The notes: a model not told the origin generated them from the sequence alone. 64,000 nucleotides of DNA from CAYMZZ01 sp046297935 (GCA_046297935.1 JBKBHA010000001.1:620001-684000); one strand, 5' to 3'. Shown: positions 1-9,310, counted from the stretch's first letter. Made by a program: numbers and translations.

Positions 1-2767
1 TTACGATGAGTCGTACAGTATAGTCCTGGTCGCCAGCGGGATAGCTGTGTTGGGGGTTTGCGTCCGTTGAACTGCTGCCGTCGCCAAAGAACCATTGGTA
101 GCTTAGCCCCACGCCTGATGAAGTATCGACAAAGCTGATAGGTGCTCCAGGGCAATAGAAGGTATCGGCTCTGAAGCCTGCCCGTGGATTGGATACGAGC
201 AGGTTGTTGGGTAGCCGATAGCGTCCAATACAACCATTTTGGTCGGTTACGGTCATGTTCACATTGAACAACCCCGTCTGTGTGTAAGTATGTGTAAACG
301 GCGGCGCGGTAAAGTTTTGTGTGGTGCCATCTCCAAAATCAAAGAACCAACTGATGATGGGTGTTATGGAGCTGCTTTGATCAATGAAGGTGAAGTTTTG
401 AGAGCTGCAATTAGAATTGGGTGCTATAGCAAACTGCGCGACAGGCCCATTCACCGTAATTATATTCGGAATCGTTAGGGTGCTGGTACAACCATTTATG
501 TCAACAAGCTCCAATATCACATCGTAAGTGCCGCTAGTGGCAATAGAATGAGTGACGCTGCGTGTAGTGTCGGCTAAAACAACACCGCCTACTGTCCAAT
601 TGTAACGTCGGATCAATGCAGCGTTGCTGCCGGTAGCGGTCAGTGTAAAAGGCTCGCTCGGACAAACAGCAGACTTATTGACCGTGAAGTTGGCCGTTTC
701 GTTGGGAATGCTGATGGTAGTTGTGTACACATAATCACAGGTTCCATTGTTTACAGTAAGTCGCACTATGTAGGGCCCGGTTCCCGGATACAAAAGGGGT
801 GGAGGGTTCTGAAGGGTAGAACTTGTATTGGCCGGGTCACCAAATTCCCAAAGCCAGGTGAGTGGGCTTAGGGTGGGATCCACGATGCTCTCGTTGACAA
901 AGCTCACCATTCTTGTTGCGCAATTTACCTGGTACGAAAAATCGGCTACCGGTGGTTGAATTTGCACATACTGGGTGTCGCGCGCAATACATCCATTATT
1001 AGACACAGTTAACACGACAGCAAGATTACCGGTGTCTACGTAAACATGGGTTGGACTCATTTCGCTGCTGCTGGAGCCATCGCCAAAATTCCAGTTCCAA
1101 ACTACCACGGCACCCGGCGTGGTTACGGAATTGTTGATAAAAGCAAATGTATCGCTTGCGCAACCACCCGGAGGAACAACGCTGAAATCGACAACAGGAG
1201 GCGTACCCGTTCTAACACCATTTGGCACGGTTACCGTTTCGGTGCAGCCACTAACCGTAGTAACTGTAAGCGACACAGTGTAATTGCCTGCTGCCGTGTA
1301 GGTGAAAGGCGGTGGATTGCGTACGTTGAATGTGCCGCCCGGCGCACCCAGGTCCCAGCTATAGCTTGCGATAGAATCAAGAGTGGTGATAGTAGCTACG
1401 GGTCGGTATGTGAAAGGGATACAGCCGCCCGCAGGCAAATTCAATGAAATATTTGTGCGCTGCACCTGAATGAAGGAAGTCTTGGTCATGGTGTCACTGC
1501 AACCCGAGGCCGTAGTGGCGATTAAACGAACTGTGTAATTCCCGGTAGTATTGTAAGTGTGCGAGGGGTTCTGGACTGTTGAGCTGTTGCGATCACCAAA
1601 GTCCCATTGCCAGCTGACTGCGGAAGGCGTAAGGTCGGTAAACTGCACTGTGGCTGGCGCCTGGCAAAAAGTGCTATCGTTAGCAGAAAAGTCAACTCCG
1701 GGAGTAGCTCCAACGGTGACTGTTCGGGTAGCAGAGTCGCGGCAGGTGGCGTATTGATTGATCACCCGCACAGTATAGGTTCCCGGTGTAAGATATGTTT
1801 TAGTGGGGTTGATCTGGCCCGAACTGGTACCGTCGCCAAAGGTCCAGGTAGAGCTGACAGGCGCCGGATTCGAATTATTTTGAAAACTGGTGGGTGTGCG
1901 CAAACAAATATCTGTTGGCGCCGTAAAATCGGTCGTGGCACTGCTGATCGTTACTGTTTTTTGAATAGAGCCTGTGCAACCCAAATCGCTTACCGCATTC
2001 AGCGTCACATTATAAGTTCCCGGAGCGGTGTAAGTTGCCGTTGGGTTGGTCCCTGTACCGGTAGTACTGTTTCCAAAATTCCAGGAGTAGCTGATATTGC
2101 CAGGGCCGTTTGACTGATTTTGAAAAGCGACCTGAAATGGTGCCCGACAGGTGGATGGCGGTGAGAAACTGAAATCCGTGGTGATAGACCCTACCACTCT
2201 GATATAACTGGTACGGGTTCGTACGGCTGTACAGCCCGTACTGCTCACAACTCGCAGTGTAACTGTATAAAAACCGGTGCTTGTATAAGTATGCGATGGA
2301 TTTTGTTGGGTCGAAGTGTTGCCATCGCCAAAATCCCAATCCCAACTAACAATGCTGCCGGCTGCAGAAGTGGAGCCATCGGTAAACTGGATGCGGGCAG
2401 GCAAGCAGGCAAGAGTCAGGTTGGCGGCAAAATTGGCTACAGGTGACGGGTTAACTGTGATATAATCGATCCGCTCTGTTTGCCCGATGCCGGTGGCGTT
2501 TTGAACTACTAACCTTACCGAATAAGTGCCCGGCGTGGCAAAGGTAATAACGGGATTACGGACGCTCGATAAAGTACCGTTGCTAAATTCCCAGTTCCAG
2601 CTGGTTGGATTGCCTGTACTTTGATCAGTAAAAGTCACGGTAAGCGGCGCACACCCGGAAGTGACATTGGCGGTGAAACTGGCGACCGGATTCTGGGCAT
2701 GCAGATTGCGAACGCCTCCCAATACAAGCAGCAGGCATACTAAGGTCTTCGAAAGAGTATGGTAAAT
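1..2767 (-). CDS. PKD-repeat surface protein, C-terminus cut by the window edge
   Basis: An uninterrupted minus-strand reading frame of about 920 codons runs off the left edge. It opens with a hydrophobic signal segment (about LVCLLLVLGG, ending HAQ) and then carries about eleven PKD-type beta-sandwich repeats spaced about 250 bp apart, each with a WDFGDG- or WNFGN-like core and a PGTYNVTL-like strand. Such proteins are usually large cell-surface adhesins of the type IX secretion pathway; the C-terminal sorting domain would lie outside the window. No ATG, GTG or TTG lies in frame between the upstream stop (TAA just above 2779) and the signal segment. The best start is ATT at 2767-2765 (giving MYHTLSKT...) or CTG at 2779-2777, so the start is uncertain. 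Confidence 0.85.
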   Translation of the reverse strand, partial: MYHTLSKTLVCLLLVLGGVRNLHAQNPVASFTANVTSGCAPLTVTFTDQSTGNPTSWNWEFSNGTLSSVRNPVITFATPGTYSVRLVVQNATGIGQTERIDYITVNPSPVANFAANLTLACLPARIQFTDGSTSAAGSIVSWDWDFGDGNTSTQQNPSHTYTSTGFYTVTLRVVSSTGCTAVRTRTSYIRVVGSITTDFSFSPPSTCRAPFQVAFQNQSNGPGNISYSWNFGNSTTGTGTNPTATYTAPGTYNVTLNAVSDLGCTGSIQKTVTISSATTDFTAPTDICLRTPTSFQNNSNPAPVSSTWTFGDGTSSGQINPTKTYLTPGTYTVRVINQYATCRDSATRTVTVGATPGVDFSANDSTFCQAPATVQFTDLTPSAVSWQWDFGDRNSSTVQNPSHTYNTTGNYTVRLIATTASGCSDTMTKTSFIQVQRTNISLNLPAGGCIPFTYRPVATITTLDSIASYSWDLGAPGGTFNVRNPPPFTYTAAGNYTVSLTVTTVSGCTETVTVPNGVRTGTPPVVDFSVVPPGGCASDTFAFINNSVTTPGAVVVWNWNFGDGSSSSEMSPTHVYVDTGNLAVVLTVSNNGCIARDTQYVQIQPPVADFSYQVNCATRMVSFVNESIVDPTLSPLTWLWEFGDPANTSSTLQNPPPLLYPGTGPYIVRLTVNNGTCDYVYTTTISIPNETANFTVNKSAVCPSEPFTLTATGSNAALIRRYNWTVGGVVLADTTRSVTHSIATSGTYDVILELVDINGCTSTLTIPNIITVNGPVAQFAIAPNSNCSSQNFTFIDQSSSITPIISWFFDFGDGTTQNFTAPPFTHTYTQTGLFNVNMTVTDQNGCIGRYRLPNNLLVSNPRAGFRADTFYCPGAPISFVDTSSGVGLSYQWFFGDGSSSTDANPQHSYPAGDQDYTVRLIV

Positions 2768-2928
2768 CCGTGTTTCCAGAAATGGTCTTTAAGAAACGAA
2801 CGTAACCGCAATTTCGTATAAAATTGCATACATCAGGGCGCAACAGCAAAATCTGTGCGACATCGAAGCTGAGGGCTTTTGAAAAGAAAATAAACCTGGC
2901 TGTTCAACCGTGGCGAAATCATTGATCA

Positions 2929-3336
2929 CTAAATCTTATCTATGCGCATTTGCCGGGTACCGCCCGGAGTCTCCTGAACCAGAATGACGTAAGTCGACGT
3001 GTTATTCGTAATCAGCCAGGTACCATTCAGCAACTGAATTGGATCGCCCGGGTTGCCGAAATCGGCCCAAACTGTTTTGTCAGGCACACTTCCTCCCCAG
3101 TCGCCAGTCGTTTCCACTGCACCGTCACGAATGGCATCTACCGTCATGTCGCGGTGATACTGAAAGCTATATGGCAAAAATCCTGAAAGCCGGTCTACAC
3201 CATTGTCCCGATACTGCGTCACTTTCCACTGTCCATCTACCATTATCTTAATGATATAATTCTCCTGCAGGTTTTCAATTGCTTTTTTGCAGGACAGAAG
3301 ACTGACGGAAATAAACAGCAGGCAGAGCCAACGCAT
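2929..3336 (-). CDS. Small hypothetical lipoprotein
   Basis: 135 codons. The N-terminus MRWLCLLFISVSLLSCKK is a classic lipobox (LLSC), so Cys16 should be lipidated and the protein sent to the periplasm or outer membrane. The rest is predicted beta-rich (GQWKVTQYRDNG, DWGGSVPDKTVWADFG, GTWLITNNTSTYVIL), which resembles the lipocalin-like 'lipoprotein with GxW motif' proteins common in Bacteroidota. I do not recognise a specific family. It stands alone between the PKD protein and the DinB-like gene, on the same strand as both. Confidence 0.8.
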   Translation of the reverse strand: MRWLCLLFISVSLLSCKKAIENLQENYIIKIMVDGQWKVTQYRDNGVDRLSGFLPYSFQYHRDMTVDAIRDGAVETTGDWGGSVPDKTVWADFGNPGDPIQLLNGTWLITNNTSTYVILVQETPGGTRQMRIDKI

Positions 3337-3403
3337 ACAATTTTTTTATTAACCAAAATAAGCAATCGCGCTGGAGCCTGCAAGCGTAAAAGAACGTTGC
3401 ATT

Positions 3404-4027
3404 TTATTTAGATGGAAATCCCTGAGCCTGCTTTATTTCCAGGATTTGTTGGGTATGGCGACGAGAGTGGCCGGCGATGAATAACAGGAACTGATAGGCG
3501 TCTACTTTGCCAAAAGGCAGGTCAATTACATGGTTGCGAAGATCTTCGGTAGTTGTTCGTGCATATTTCAGGTGTTTAGCCCTGATCGATTTGAAATGGT
3601 CCAATGCAGCATCAAGTGATTTCCAGGGTGCCGAACCCGGTTGAAAGTTTTCCGGAGCCTGAAATTTCTGGGTACGATTTACAATATTGGCCAGTATGTC
3701 GGCATCTGTCACTTTGATTTCAGATCGCTTTTCCGGCGCGGCTGCTGTCTTCATATTCAGTTCCAGCAGTGACCAGAGCCCCTCTTCCGCCATCGTGATA
3801 TGATAAACGCATTCCTTTATGCTCCATTTTTCCGGAGCGGCCTTAAAGTTCAGTTGTTCGTTGGAAAGACCCTTGATGGCCGACATCAAATCACTTCTTG
3901 AGTCCTTATACTCTGTCACCACCTGTTTGCGCTCGAGCTTGGTAAGCGAACTGTCGTTGATTTTGCCAGCCAGGCCCGTTATTACGAGCAGACTCAGCAG
4001 CAAGCGGCCTTTGGTTCTTTTTAACAT
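3404..4027 (-). CDS. DinB-superfamily protein, probably secreted
   Basis: 207 codons from the ATG at 4027, giving MLKRTKGRLLLSLLVITGLAG, a signal-like segment. The frame stays open for 23 more codons to 4096, but that extension overlaps a promoter-like element at 4094-4101, so I chose the internal Met. The body is a DinB-type four-helix bundle: His in ECVYHITMAEE and the paired His of AGHSRRHTQQI form the usual three-His metal site. Members include thiol-dependent transferases and many uncharacterised stress proteins; the substrate cannot be read here. An export signal on a DinB protein is uncommon but occurs in Bacteroidota. Confidence 0.85.
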   Translation of the reverse strand: MLKRTKGRLLLSLLVITGLAGKINDSSLTKLERKQVVTEYKDSRSDLMSAIKGLSNEQLNFKAAPEKWSIKECVYHITMAEEGLWSLLELNMKTAAAPEKRSEIKVTDADILANIVNRTQKFQAPENFQPGSAPWKSLDAALDHFKSIRAKHLKYARTTTEDLRNHVIDLPFGKVDAYQFLLFIAGHSRRHTQQILEIKQAQGFPSK

Positions 4028-4093
4028 GGGGTTATGTAGTTGGTCATTTAAAAGAAACCTGTTCGTCAGTTTAGCTGCCAAAGGGTTGGGCCA

Positions 4094-4101
4094 CAAATAT
4101 A
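4094..4101 (-). promoter_or_regulatory. -7 promoter element for the DinB-like gene
   Basis: On the minus strand this reads TATATTTG, an exact match to the Bacteroidota -7 consensus TAnnTTTG. It lies about 65 bp upstream of the chosen start (4027). No good -33 TTTG is present at the usual 19-21 bp spacing. Confidence 0.45.
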
Positions 4102-4131
4102 TTCAGAAATTGAAACAAACAGCCGTTTTTA

Positions 4132-5106
4132 CTATTTCAGGGGTCTTTTTTTAACCATGCCTCCTCTGGTGTCTTTCACGCTATGCATTACTATAAATGC
4201 ATTGGGATCGATCTTTTCAATCTCATTGGTCAGTCGGCTGATCTCCAAACGTGTGATAACGGTAAAAAGGATTTCGGTGGCATCGGTACTTTCGCCACGT
4301 TTGCCAAAGCCTCTTTTACCCGAATAGATAGTCAGGCCCCGACCCATCTGATGCCGTACAAACTCTCCAATTTCTTTGCTTCGGTGCGAAATGATGGTTA
4401 CTCCTGTGAATTCCTCCACGCCTTCGAGCACAAAATCAACCGTTTTGGATGCTGAGAGATAGGTGAGAATGGCATAGAGCGCCACTTCGGTGCCGAGCAG
4501 ATAAGCCGCAACGGAAAAGATAAGAATGTTGAATACAAGTATGAAATCACCCACGGTCAAACTACGGCGTCTGCTCAGAAAGATGGCAAGGATTTCCGTG
4601 CCATCAATTACAGCCCCGCCCCTGATGCTGAGTCCGATGCCGGCACCAAGAAAGAAGCCCCCAAATACTGAAACGAGTAGCTTATCGTCGGTAACTTTTG
4701 GATAGGGTATGATGGCAACAGCGACCGCCAGCAGGCTGATGGCCACGATACTTCGCAAGCTGAAATCGCGGCTGATGGTACGCATACCGAGAAGCAGAAA
4801 AGGAACATTGATAACAACGATGAGTAGCGACAGATTGATGCCCGTTTTTGCATTGGTCAAAAGCGAAATTCCCATGGCGCCTCCATCAATGAAATTGTTG
4901 GGCAACAGAAAACCACGTAAACCAAAGGATGCAGCTAAAATGCCGAGACCAATAAACAGGGAACTCCTTAAACGGCGACGAATGGCCAGTTTACGATGCC
5001 AGGTCTTCTTGGCATTCTTGTAGCTGCTAAGAGCCACCTCGTTATTCACCGATACGAGCGTGTTCATGATTTCCTGACGGAGCTTTTGAAAAAAACGATT
5101 CGCCAT
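4132..5106 (-). CDS. YitT-family membrane protein (DUF161 + DUF2179)
   Basis: 324 codons. A basic N-terminus is followed by five or six hydrophobic segments (about residues 50-205), with the family pattern LPNNFIDGGAMGISLL and IRGGAVIDGTEILAIF. The C-terminal cytoplasmic DUF2179 domain (about 220-310) has TGVTIISHRSKEIGEF and TEILFTVITRLEISRL. The transported substrate of this family is unknown. The start is ambiguous. ATG 5106 lies only 5 bp after a -7-like element, while the Met at residue 14 (ATG at 5067) is preceded by AGGAAA and would give a normal leader. Confidence 0.88.
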   Translation of the reverse strand: MANRFFQKLRQEIMNTLVSVNNEVALSSYKNAKKTWHRKLAIRRRLRSSLFIGLGILAASFGLRGFLLPNNFIDGGAMGISLLTNAKTGINLSLLIVVINVPFLLLGMRTISRDFSLRSIVAISLLAVAVAIIPYPKVTDDKLLVSVFGGFFLGAGIGLSIRGGAVIDGTEILAIFLSRRRSLTVGDFILVFNILIFSVAAYLLGTEVALYAILTYLSASKTVDFVLEGVEEFTGVTIISHRSKEIGEFVRHQMGRGLTIYSGKRGFGKRGESTDATEILFTVITRLEISRLTNEIEKIDPNAFIVMHSVKDTRGGMVKKRPLK

Positions 5107-5111
5107 GGTGT

Positions 5112-5119
5112 CAAAGATA
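5112..5119 (-). promoter_or_regulatory. -7 promoter element for the YitT-family gene
   Basis: Minus strand TATCTTTG, an exact TAnnTTTG match. It ends 5 bp before ATG 5106, so transcription should begin at or next to that ATG. Either the mRNA is leaderless or translation starts at the internal ATG 5067. Confidence 0.45.
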
Positions 5120-5190
5120 TTTAATGGTCCCGCAATAACGATCTGACGTTAAATCGTAAATCATTAATTTTCCGGTTTCAATTAAGACTT

Positions 5191-6291
5191 ATGCGAATTG
5201 CTGATATTACCACTGCGCTGGAGCGCTGGGCAAGTCCCATGCTACAGGAGTCGTATGATAATGTGGGTTTACTGGTTGGGAGTCCGGAAATGGAATGCAG
5301 TGGGATATTGTGTTGTCTCGATGCAACGGAAGAGGTGGTTGATGAGGCCGTGACGCTCGGAGCCAATCTGATTGTGGCGCATCACCCGATTGTGTTTTCA
5401 GGTATCAAAAAACTGAACGGAAAAAACTATGTGGAGCGCACGGTTATACGCGCTATTCAAAAAGGGATAGCTATTTATGCCTGCCATACCAATCTCGATA
5501 ATCTGTCCTATGGTGTAAATGCCCGCATGGCATCAGTGATCGGATTACAAAATACCAGGGTGTTGGCACCTAAACCGAATACCCTGCGTAAGCTTTTTAC
5601 GTTTGTGCCAGTGGCTCAGGCGGATCAGGTTCGTCAAGCGCTTTTTGAAGCCGGAGCAGGAGAAATAGGTAATTACGCTTCCTGCAGTTTCAATGTGGAG
5701 GGTACAGGCACATTTCTGGCCGGTCCGGGAACCAGTCCTTATGTTGGCGAAATCGGGCAACTGCATCGCGAGGCTGAAGTGAAGATGGAGCTGATTTTTC
5801 CTGTGTATCGGGAAGCGGCCATATTGAAGGCGCTGCATGCTGCGCACCCTTATGAAGAAGTAGCGTACGATGTGGTGGCCCTTGAAAACCAGCATTCGGG
5901 TACCGGCGCCGGCCTGCTGGGCGAACTGGCCGACCCCATGCCTGCAAAAGCCTTTCTGCAGCTGCTGAAGGAGCAGTTCGGGCTGTCGGTTATCCGGCAT
6001 AGCGCTGCCCCCGGCCAACCCATACACAAAGTGGCTATTTGCGGTGGAGCAGGTAGTTTTCTGATTTCCAGGGCATTAGCTAGTGGTGCCGATGCGTTCG
6101 TGACCGCCGACCTGAAATATCACGAATTTTTTGACGCCGACCAGCGGCTCTTGCTGGCTGATATTGGCCACTATGAAAGCGAACAATTCACAATCGACCT
6201 GCTTCAGGAGTTTTTGCTGCAAAAATTTCCTACCTTTGCCGTCCTTAAAACTAAGCTGCGGACCAACCCCGTTCAGTATTTTTTGGCTTAA
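5191..6291 (+). CDS. Nif3-like dinuclear metal-centre protein (GTP cyclohydrolase I type 2 family)
   Basis: 366 codons, the long form of the family with a PII/CutA-like domain inserted at about residues 130-230. The two Nif3 lobes carry the metal ligands: His64-His65 in IVAHHPIVFSG, His99 with nearby Asp103 in ACHTNLDN, and the C-terminal GHYESE motif. The family is near-universal; biochemical roles remain debated, with NIF3/DUF34 linked to metal or cofactor handling. In Bacteroidota it is regularly followed by the zinc-ribbon protein, as here (53-bp gap), which suggests one transcription unit. Confidence 0.92.
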   Translation: MRIADITTALERWASPMLQESYDNVGLLVGSPEMECSGILCCLDATEEVVDEAVTLGANLIVAHHPIVFSGIKKLNGKNYVERTVIRAIQKGIAIYACHTNLDNLSYGVNARMASVIGLQNTRVLAPKPNTLRKLFTFVPVAQADQVRQALFEAGAGEIGNYASCSFNVEGTGTFLAGPGTSPYVGEIGQLHREAEVKMELIFPVYREAAILKALHAAHPYEEVAYDVVALENQHSGTGAGLLGELADPMPAKAFLQLLKEQFGLSVIRHSAAPGQPIHKVAICGGAGSFLISRALASGADAFVTADLKYHEFFDADQRLLLADIGHYESEQFTIDLLQEFLLQKFPTFAVLKTKLRTNPVQYFLA

Positions 6292-6344
6292 GGCCACTAG
6301 TCGGAAATGCTGGTTCGCGCTACACAAAAAACCGAATATCATAC

Positions 6345-7100
6345 ATGGCACAGGTTAAAGAATTTTCTGTTGAAGAAAAACTCGCGGCTTTAATCGCACT
6401 TCAAAAGGTGGAGAGCAAGCTCGACGAAATTCATATTCTGAAGGGCGAGCTTCCCATGGAAGTAGCTGACCTGGAAGATGAGATCACTGGCCTGCATGCA
6501 CGTCAAACCCGTATCGAAGAAGAAATCAACGGTGTAACTGACTTTATTCAGCAACGCAAAGATGCGATTAAAGAGTCAGAAGCACTGGTGAAGAAATACG
6601 AAAAGCAAAGCACCAACGTAAAGAATAATCGCGAATTTGAAGCAATCAATAAAGAGATTGAAATGCAACAGCTGGAAGTAAAGCTGGCTGAAAAGCATAT
6701 CAAAGACGCGACGGAAGAGATTGCTGAAAAAGCGGTTTTGCTGGAAAAAGCAAAAAAGAACATTGCTGCTAAAGAAGGCATTCTTTCCACCAAAAAAGGC
6801 GAGCTGGAAAAAATCATCAGCGCTACAGAAAAAGAAGAAAAGCATTTCAATAAGCTGGCTGAAGAAGCCCGCCAGGAAGTAGATCCCCGCCTGTTGGTGA
6901 GCTACGAAAAAATCCGCAAAAGCTACCGCAATGGTTTGGCGGTGGTACCAGTAGAGCGTGATGCCTGTGGTGGTTGTTTCTACTCTATCCCCCCTCAAAA
7001 GCAAAGCGAAATTAAACAGCATAAGAAAGTAATGATCTGCGAAAACTGCGGCCGTATCCTGGTTGATGAAGACCTGACAGCCAAAGTAGAAGTAAAATAA
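6345..7100 (+). CDS. C4-type zinc-ribbon, coiled-coil protein (DUF164/CT398-like)
   Basis: 251 codons. Residues about 10-180 are a long charged coiled coil rich in Glu, Lys and Ala. The C-terminal 55 residues form a zinc ribbon with Cys pairs CGGC and CENC about 30 residues apart (DACGGCFYSI ... MICENCGRIL). The architecture matches the DUF164/zf-RING_7 family, best known from Chlamydia CT398 and Helicobacter HP0958, which bind sigma-54 or flagellar partners. No sigma-54 link is visible here, so the role stays open. It follows the Nif3-like gene and ends at a strong terminator. Confidence 0.9.
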   Translation: MAQVKEFSVEEKLAALIALQKVESKLDEIHILKGELPMEVADLEDEITGLHARQTRIEEEINGVTDFIQQRKDAIKESEALVKKYEKQSTNVKNNREFEAINKEIEMQQLEVKLAEKHIKDATEEIAEKAVLLEKAKKNIAAKEGILSTKKGELEKIISATEKEEKHFNKLAEEARQEVDPRLLVSYEKIRKSYRNGLAVVPVERDACGGCFYSIPPQKQSEIKQHKKVMICENCGRILVDEDLTAKVEVK

Positions 7101-7121
7101 ATTTGCAGTGATGAATTTTTG

Positions 7122-7147
7122 AAAAGCCCCGCCAAAACGGGGCTTTT
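7122..7147 (+). terminator. Rho-independent terminator after the zinc-ribbon gene
   Basis: AAAAGCCCCG and CGGGGCTTTT form a 10-bp stem around a short CCAAAA loop, followed by a T-rich tail. It begins 21 bp after the stop codon at 7100 and should end the Nif3-like/zinc-ribbon transcript. Confidence 0.85.
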
Positions 7148-7166
7148 TCCTTTTACCAAATCAACC

Positions 7167-7173
7167 TAATTTG
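7167..7173 (+). promoter_or_regulatory. Possible -7 element for recN
   Basis: TAATTTG is one base short of the TAnnTTTG consensus. It sits 19 bp upstream of the recN ATG and downstream of the preceding terminator, where a promoter is expected. The spacing defect makes this tentative. Confidence 0.3.
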
Positions 7174-7192
7174 CGAGTCTATTTACCAAGGC

Positions 7193-8848
7193 ATGCTCAC
7201 AACTCTTTCCATACGTAATTACGCCATCATTGATGAACTGGACATCGTGTTTTCAGAGCGGATGAATGTGATCACAGGCGAAACAGGTGCAGGAAAATCA
7301 ATCATAGTGGGGGCTTTGGCACTGATCCTTGGTGAAAGAGCCGATTCTTCAGTACTGGTCAACAAGCAACAGAAGTCGGTAATTGAAGGCATTTTCCAAC
7401 CGGGCAAACATTCAGCTATCCAGGCTCTGTTTGGCGAAATGGAATGGGAACTGGAGGAGGAACTGATCATCAGACGAGAAATTAGCAGCCAGGGAAAATC
7501 ACGGGCATTTGTAAATGATAGTCCTGTTACGCTGTCCCAACTACAGAAACTAGGTGCATTGCTGGTGGATTTGCACCGGCAATTCGATACCCTCGATTTG
7601 GCCGAACACGTGTTTCAGCGCGACGTGTTGGATGCCATGGCGGGACAGTTAACTACGGTACAGGCTTATCAGGCCGGGTTTCAATCCTGGACAGCCGCCC
7701 TAAAAAATCAAAAGGAACTGCTTCAACGCAAAGCTGCTTTCGAAGCCGAGGCGGATTACAATCGCTTTCAATTTGACGAACTGGACACTGCCTCTTTTCG
7801 CAGCAATGAACTGGAAGAACTGGATGCATCAATGAAACTGATGTCGCATTCAGAAGGCATTCGTTCGGCGCTTGACCGCGCTTCCGACATACTTGAAAAC
7901 AATGATACTCCCGTTGTTGGGCAGATAAAATCGGTGCTTCAATCGCTACAGGCTTTTCAGGGATATCATCCCGAACTGGAAACATTGTTGCAACGCCTTC
8001 AGGCGGCTTATGTGGAGTTACAGGATCTGTCGGGTGACATGGAGCGGCTGGCAGGACAGGTGCATTTTGATCCGGAAGAAATGGAGCGTATGAGCGAGCG
8101 GCTTTCATTGGGTTATCGATTGCAGAAAAAGCATGCTGTAAACGACACGGCAGGATTGCTTGCAGTGAAAGACATGCTCGCAAAAAAGCTGGAGGCTGTT
8201 TTGTCAATAGACGACGCCATAGTACAATCGGAAAAGGAGTGCCAAAAGCAGGAGCAGGAACTGCGAAAACTGGCAGCCAGCATAAGCGAAGCCAGAAAGA
8301 AGCAGGCAGGGCCTCTGGAAACTCAGGTGAACAAACTACTGGCACAGGTAGGCATGCCAAACGCCCGCCTGAAAGTTGACCTTACCCCAGGTGATCTTAG
8401 GGCTGATGGCGCCGACAACATTGAATTCCTTTTTGACGCCAACAGGAGCGGCCAATTCAGTCCGGTTGGTAAAGTGGCCAGCGGTGGCGAGTTGAGTCGG
8501 TTGATGTTGTGTATAAAATCGCTGGTTGCCAAGAAGATGGATTTGCCGACTTTAATTTTTGACGAAATTGATACCGGCATTTCAGGTGAGGCCGCCCGCC
8601 AGGTAGGCATCATCATGAAGGAACTCGCGCAAAATCGGCAAGTGATCTGTATTACCCATCAGCCACAGATTGCAGGTAAGGGAGATGCTCATTTCTTTGT
8701 ATACAAAGACGGTGCCGCCAAAAAAGTAAACACTCATATCAGGAAACTGAAAGAAGAAGAGCGTATTACCCATATTGCACAAATGCTCAGCGGTGAAAAG
8801 CCTACTGCTGCTGCGTTGGAAAATGCACGCGAAATGGTGTCCGGTTAA
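7193..8848 (+). CDS. recN: DNA repair protein RecN
   Basis: 551 codons, the usual RecN length. The SMC-like ATPase halves are clear: Walker A GETGAGKS at residues 29-36, ABC signature SGGELSR, and Walker B LIFDEIDTGISG, separated by a coiled-coil arm rich in Gln and Leu. RecN tethers DNA around double-strand breaks and works with RecA in the cytoplasm. The small membrane-protein pair follows closely (10 bp after the stop), so they may be co-transcribed. Confidence 0.95.
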   Translation: MLTTLSIRNYAIIDELDIVFSERMNVITGETGAGKSIIVGALALILGERADSSVLVNKQQKSVIEGIFQPGKHSAIQALFGEMEWELEEELIIRREISSQGKSRAFVNDSPVTLSQLQKLGALLVDLHRQFDTLDLAEHVFQRDVLDAMAGQLTTVQAYQAGFQSWTAALKNQKELLQRKAAFEAEADYNRFQFDELDTASFRSNELEELDASMKLMSHSEGIRSALDRASDILENNDTPVVGQIKSVLQSLQAFQGYHPELETLLQRLQAAYVELQDLSGDMERLAGQVHFDPEEMERMSERLSLGYRLQKKHAVNDTAGLLAVKDMLAKKLEAVLSIDDAIVQSEKECQKQEQELRKLAASISEARKKQAGPLETQVNKLLAQVGMPNARLKVDLTPGDLRADGADNIEFLFDANRSGQFSPVGKVASGGELSRLMLCIKSLVAKKMDLPTLIFDEIDTGISGEAARQVGIIMKELAQNRQVICITHQPQIAGKGDAHFFVYKDGAAKKVNTHIRKLKEEERITHIAQMLSGEKPTAAALENAREMVSG

Positions 8849-8858
8849 AATACCGACT

Positions 8859-9107
8859 ATGAATCTCGCGATAAAATTGATATTCTTTTTATTGATTGGT
8901 GCACTGGTTCTTCTGGCTGGTTACTGGCTGTACACCCGAATCAACCAACAAATTCGCAATAGCGAAACTGGCTGGCAACTGCTAGGCTATAGCCTGCTTT
9001 TGTTTGTTGTGCTGGCCTTGCTGCTTTATGCAGGTATTTTCGCATTGGTTTACCTGTATCAAATGCTATCGGTCGATGCCGAGCCAGCCTCCGCCGCTTT
9101 TCTATGA
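8859..9107 (+). CDS. Small membrane protein, two transmembrane segments
   Basis: 82 codons from ATG 8859. An upstream extension of the frame runs back inside recN and is not credible. Two hydrophobic segments (about residues 5-25 and 45-72) flank a short polar loop (TRINQQIRNSETGW). The last four bases ATGA overlap the next start codon, so the two small proteins are probably translationally coupled. I recognise no family. Position between recN and fabI gives no functional hint. Confidence 0.7.
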   Translation: MNLAIKLIFFLLIGALVLLAGYWLYTRINQQIRNSETGWQLLGYSLLLFVVLALLLYAGIFALVYLYQMLSVDAEPASAAFL

Positions 9108-9310
9108 AACAGTCACTGATTATACTTGGGTTTTTATTCATAGCCAGCCTGCTGCCGCTTTATTTGCTGCAACGATGGCTGGTTAAAACATTAAATCCAA
9201 AGCAATCGCTTGGGCGACTCGGTCTGCTGATTTTGATAATGCTCTGCGCTGTTATGGCACTCAGCTTCCTGCTGGTCTGGTCGGTTACTCAGGTATTTCA
9301 ACGCCCTTAA
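9104..9310 (+). CDS. Small membrane protein, two transmembrane segments
   Basis: 68 codons; its ATG overlaps the stop of the previous gene (ATGA). Two hydrophobic stretches (about 4-22 and 40-62) surround a basic loop (LVKTLNPKQSLGRLG). No family is recognised. The pairing by overlap with an equally small membrane protein suggests a two-subunit membrane complex, but that is inference only. Confidence 0.65.
   Translation: MKQSLIILGFLFIASLLPLYLLQRWLVKTLNPKQSLGRLGLLILIMLCAVMALSFLLVWSVTQVFQRP

Noticed and set aside
1046..2113. Plus-strand frames of 130-170 codons at the left end
   Set aside because: They are antisense to the PKD-repeat frame, which shows clear repeated domain motifs.
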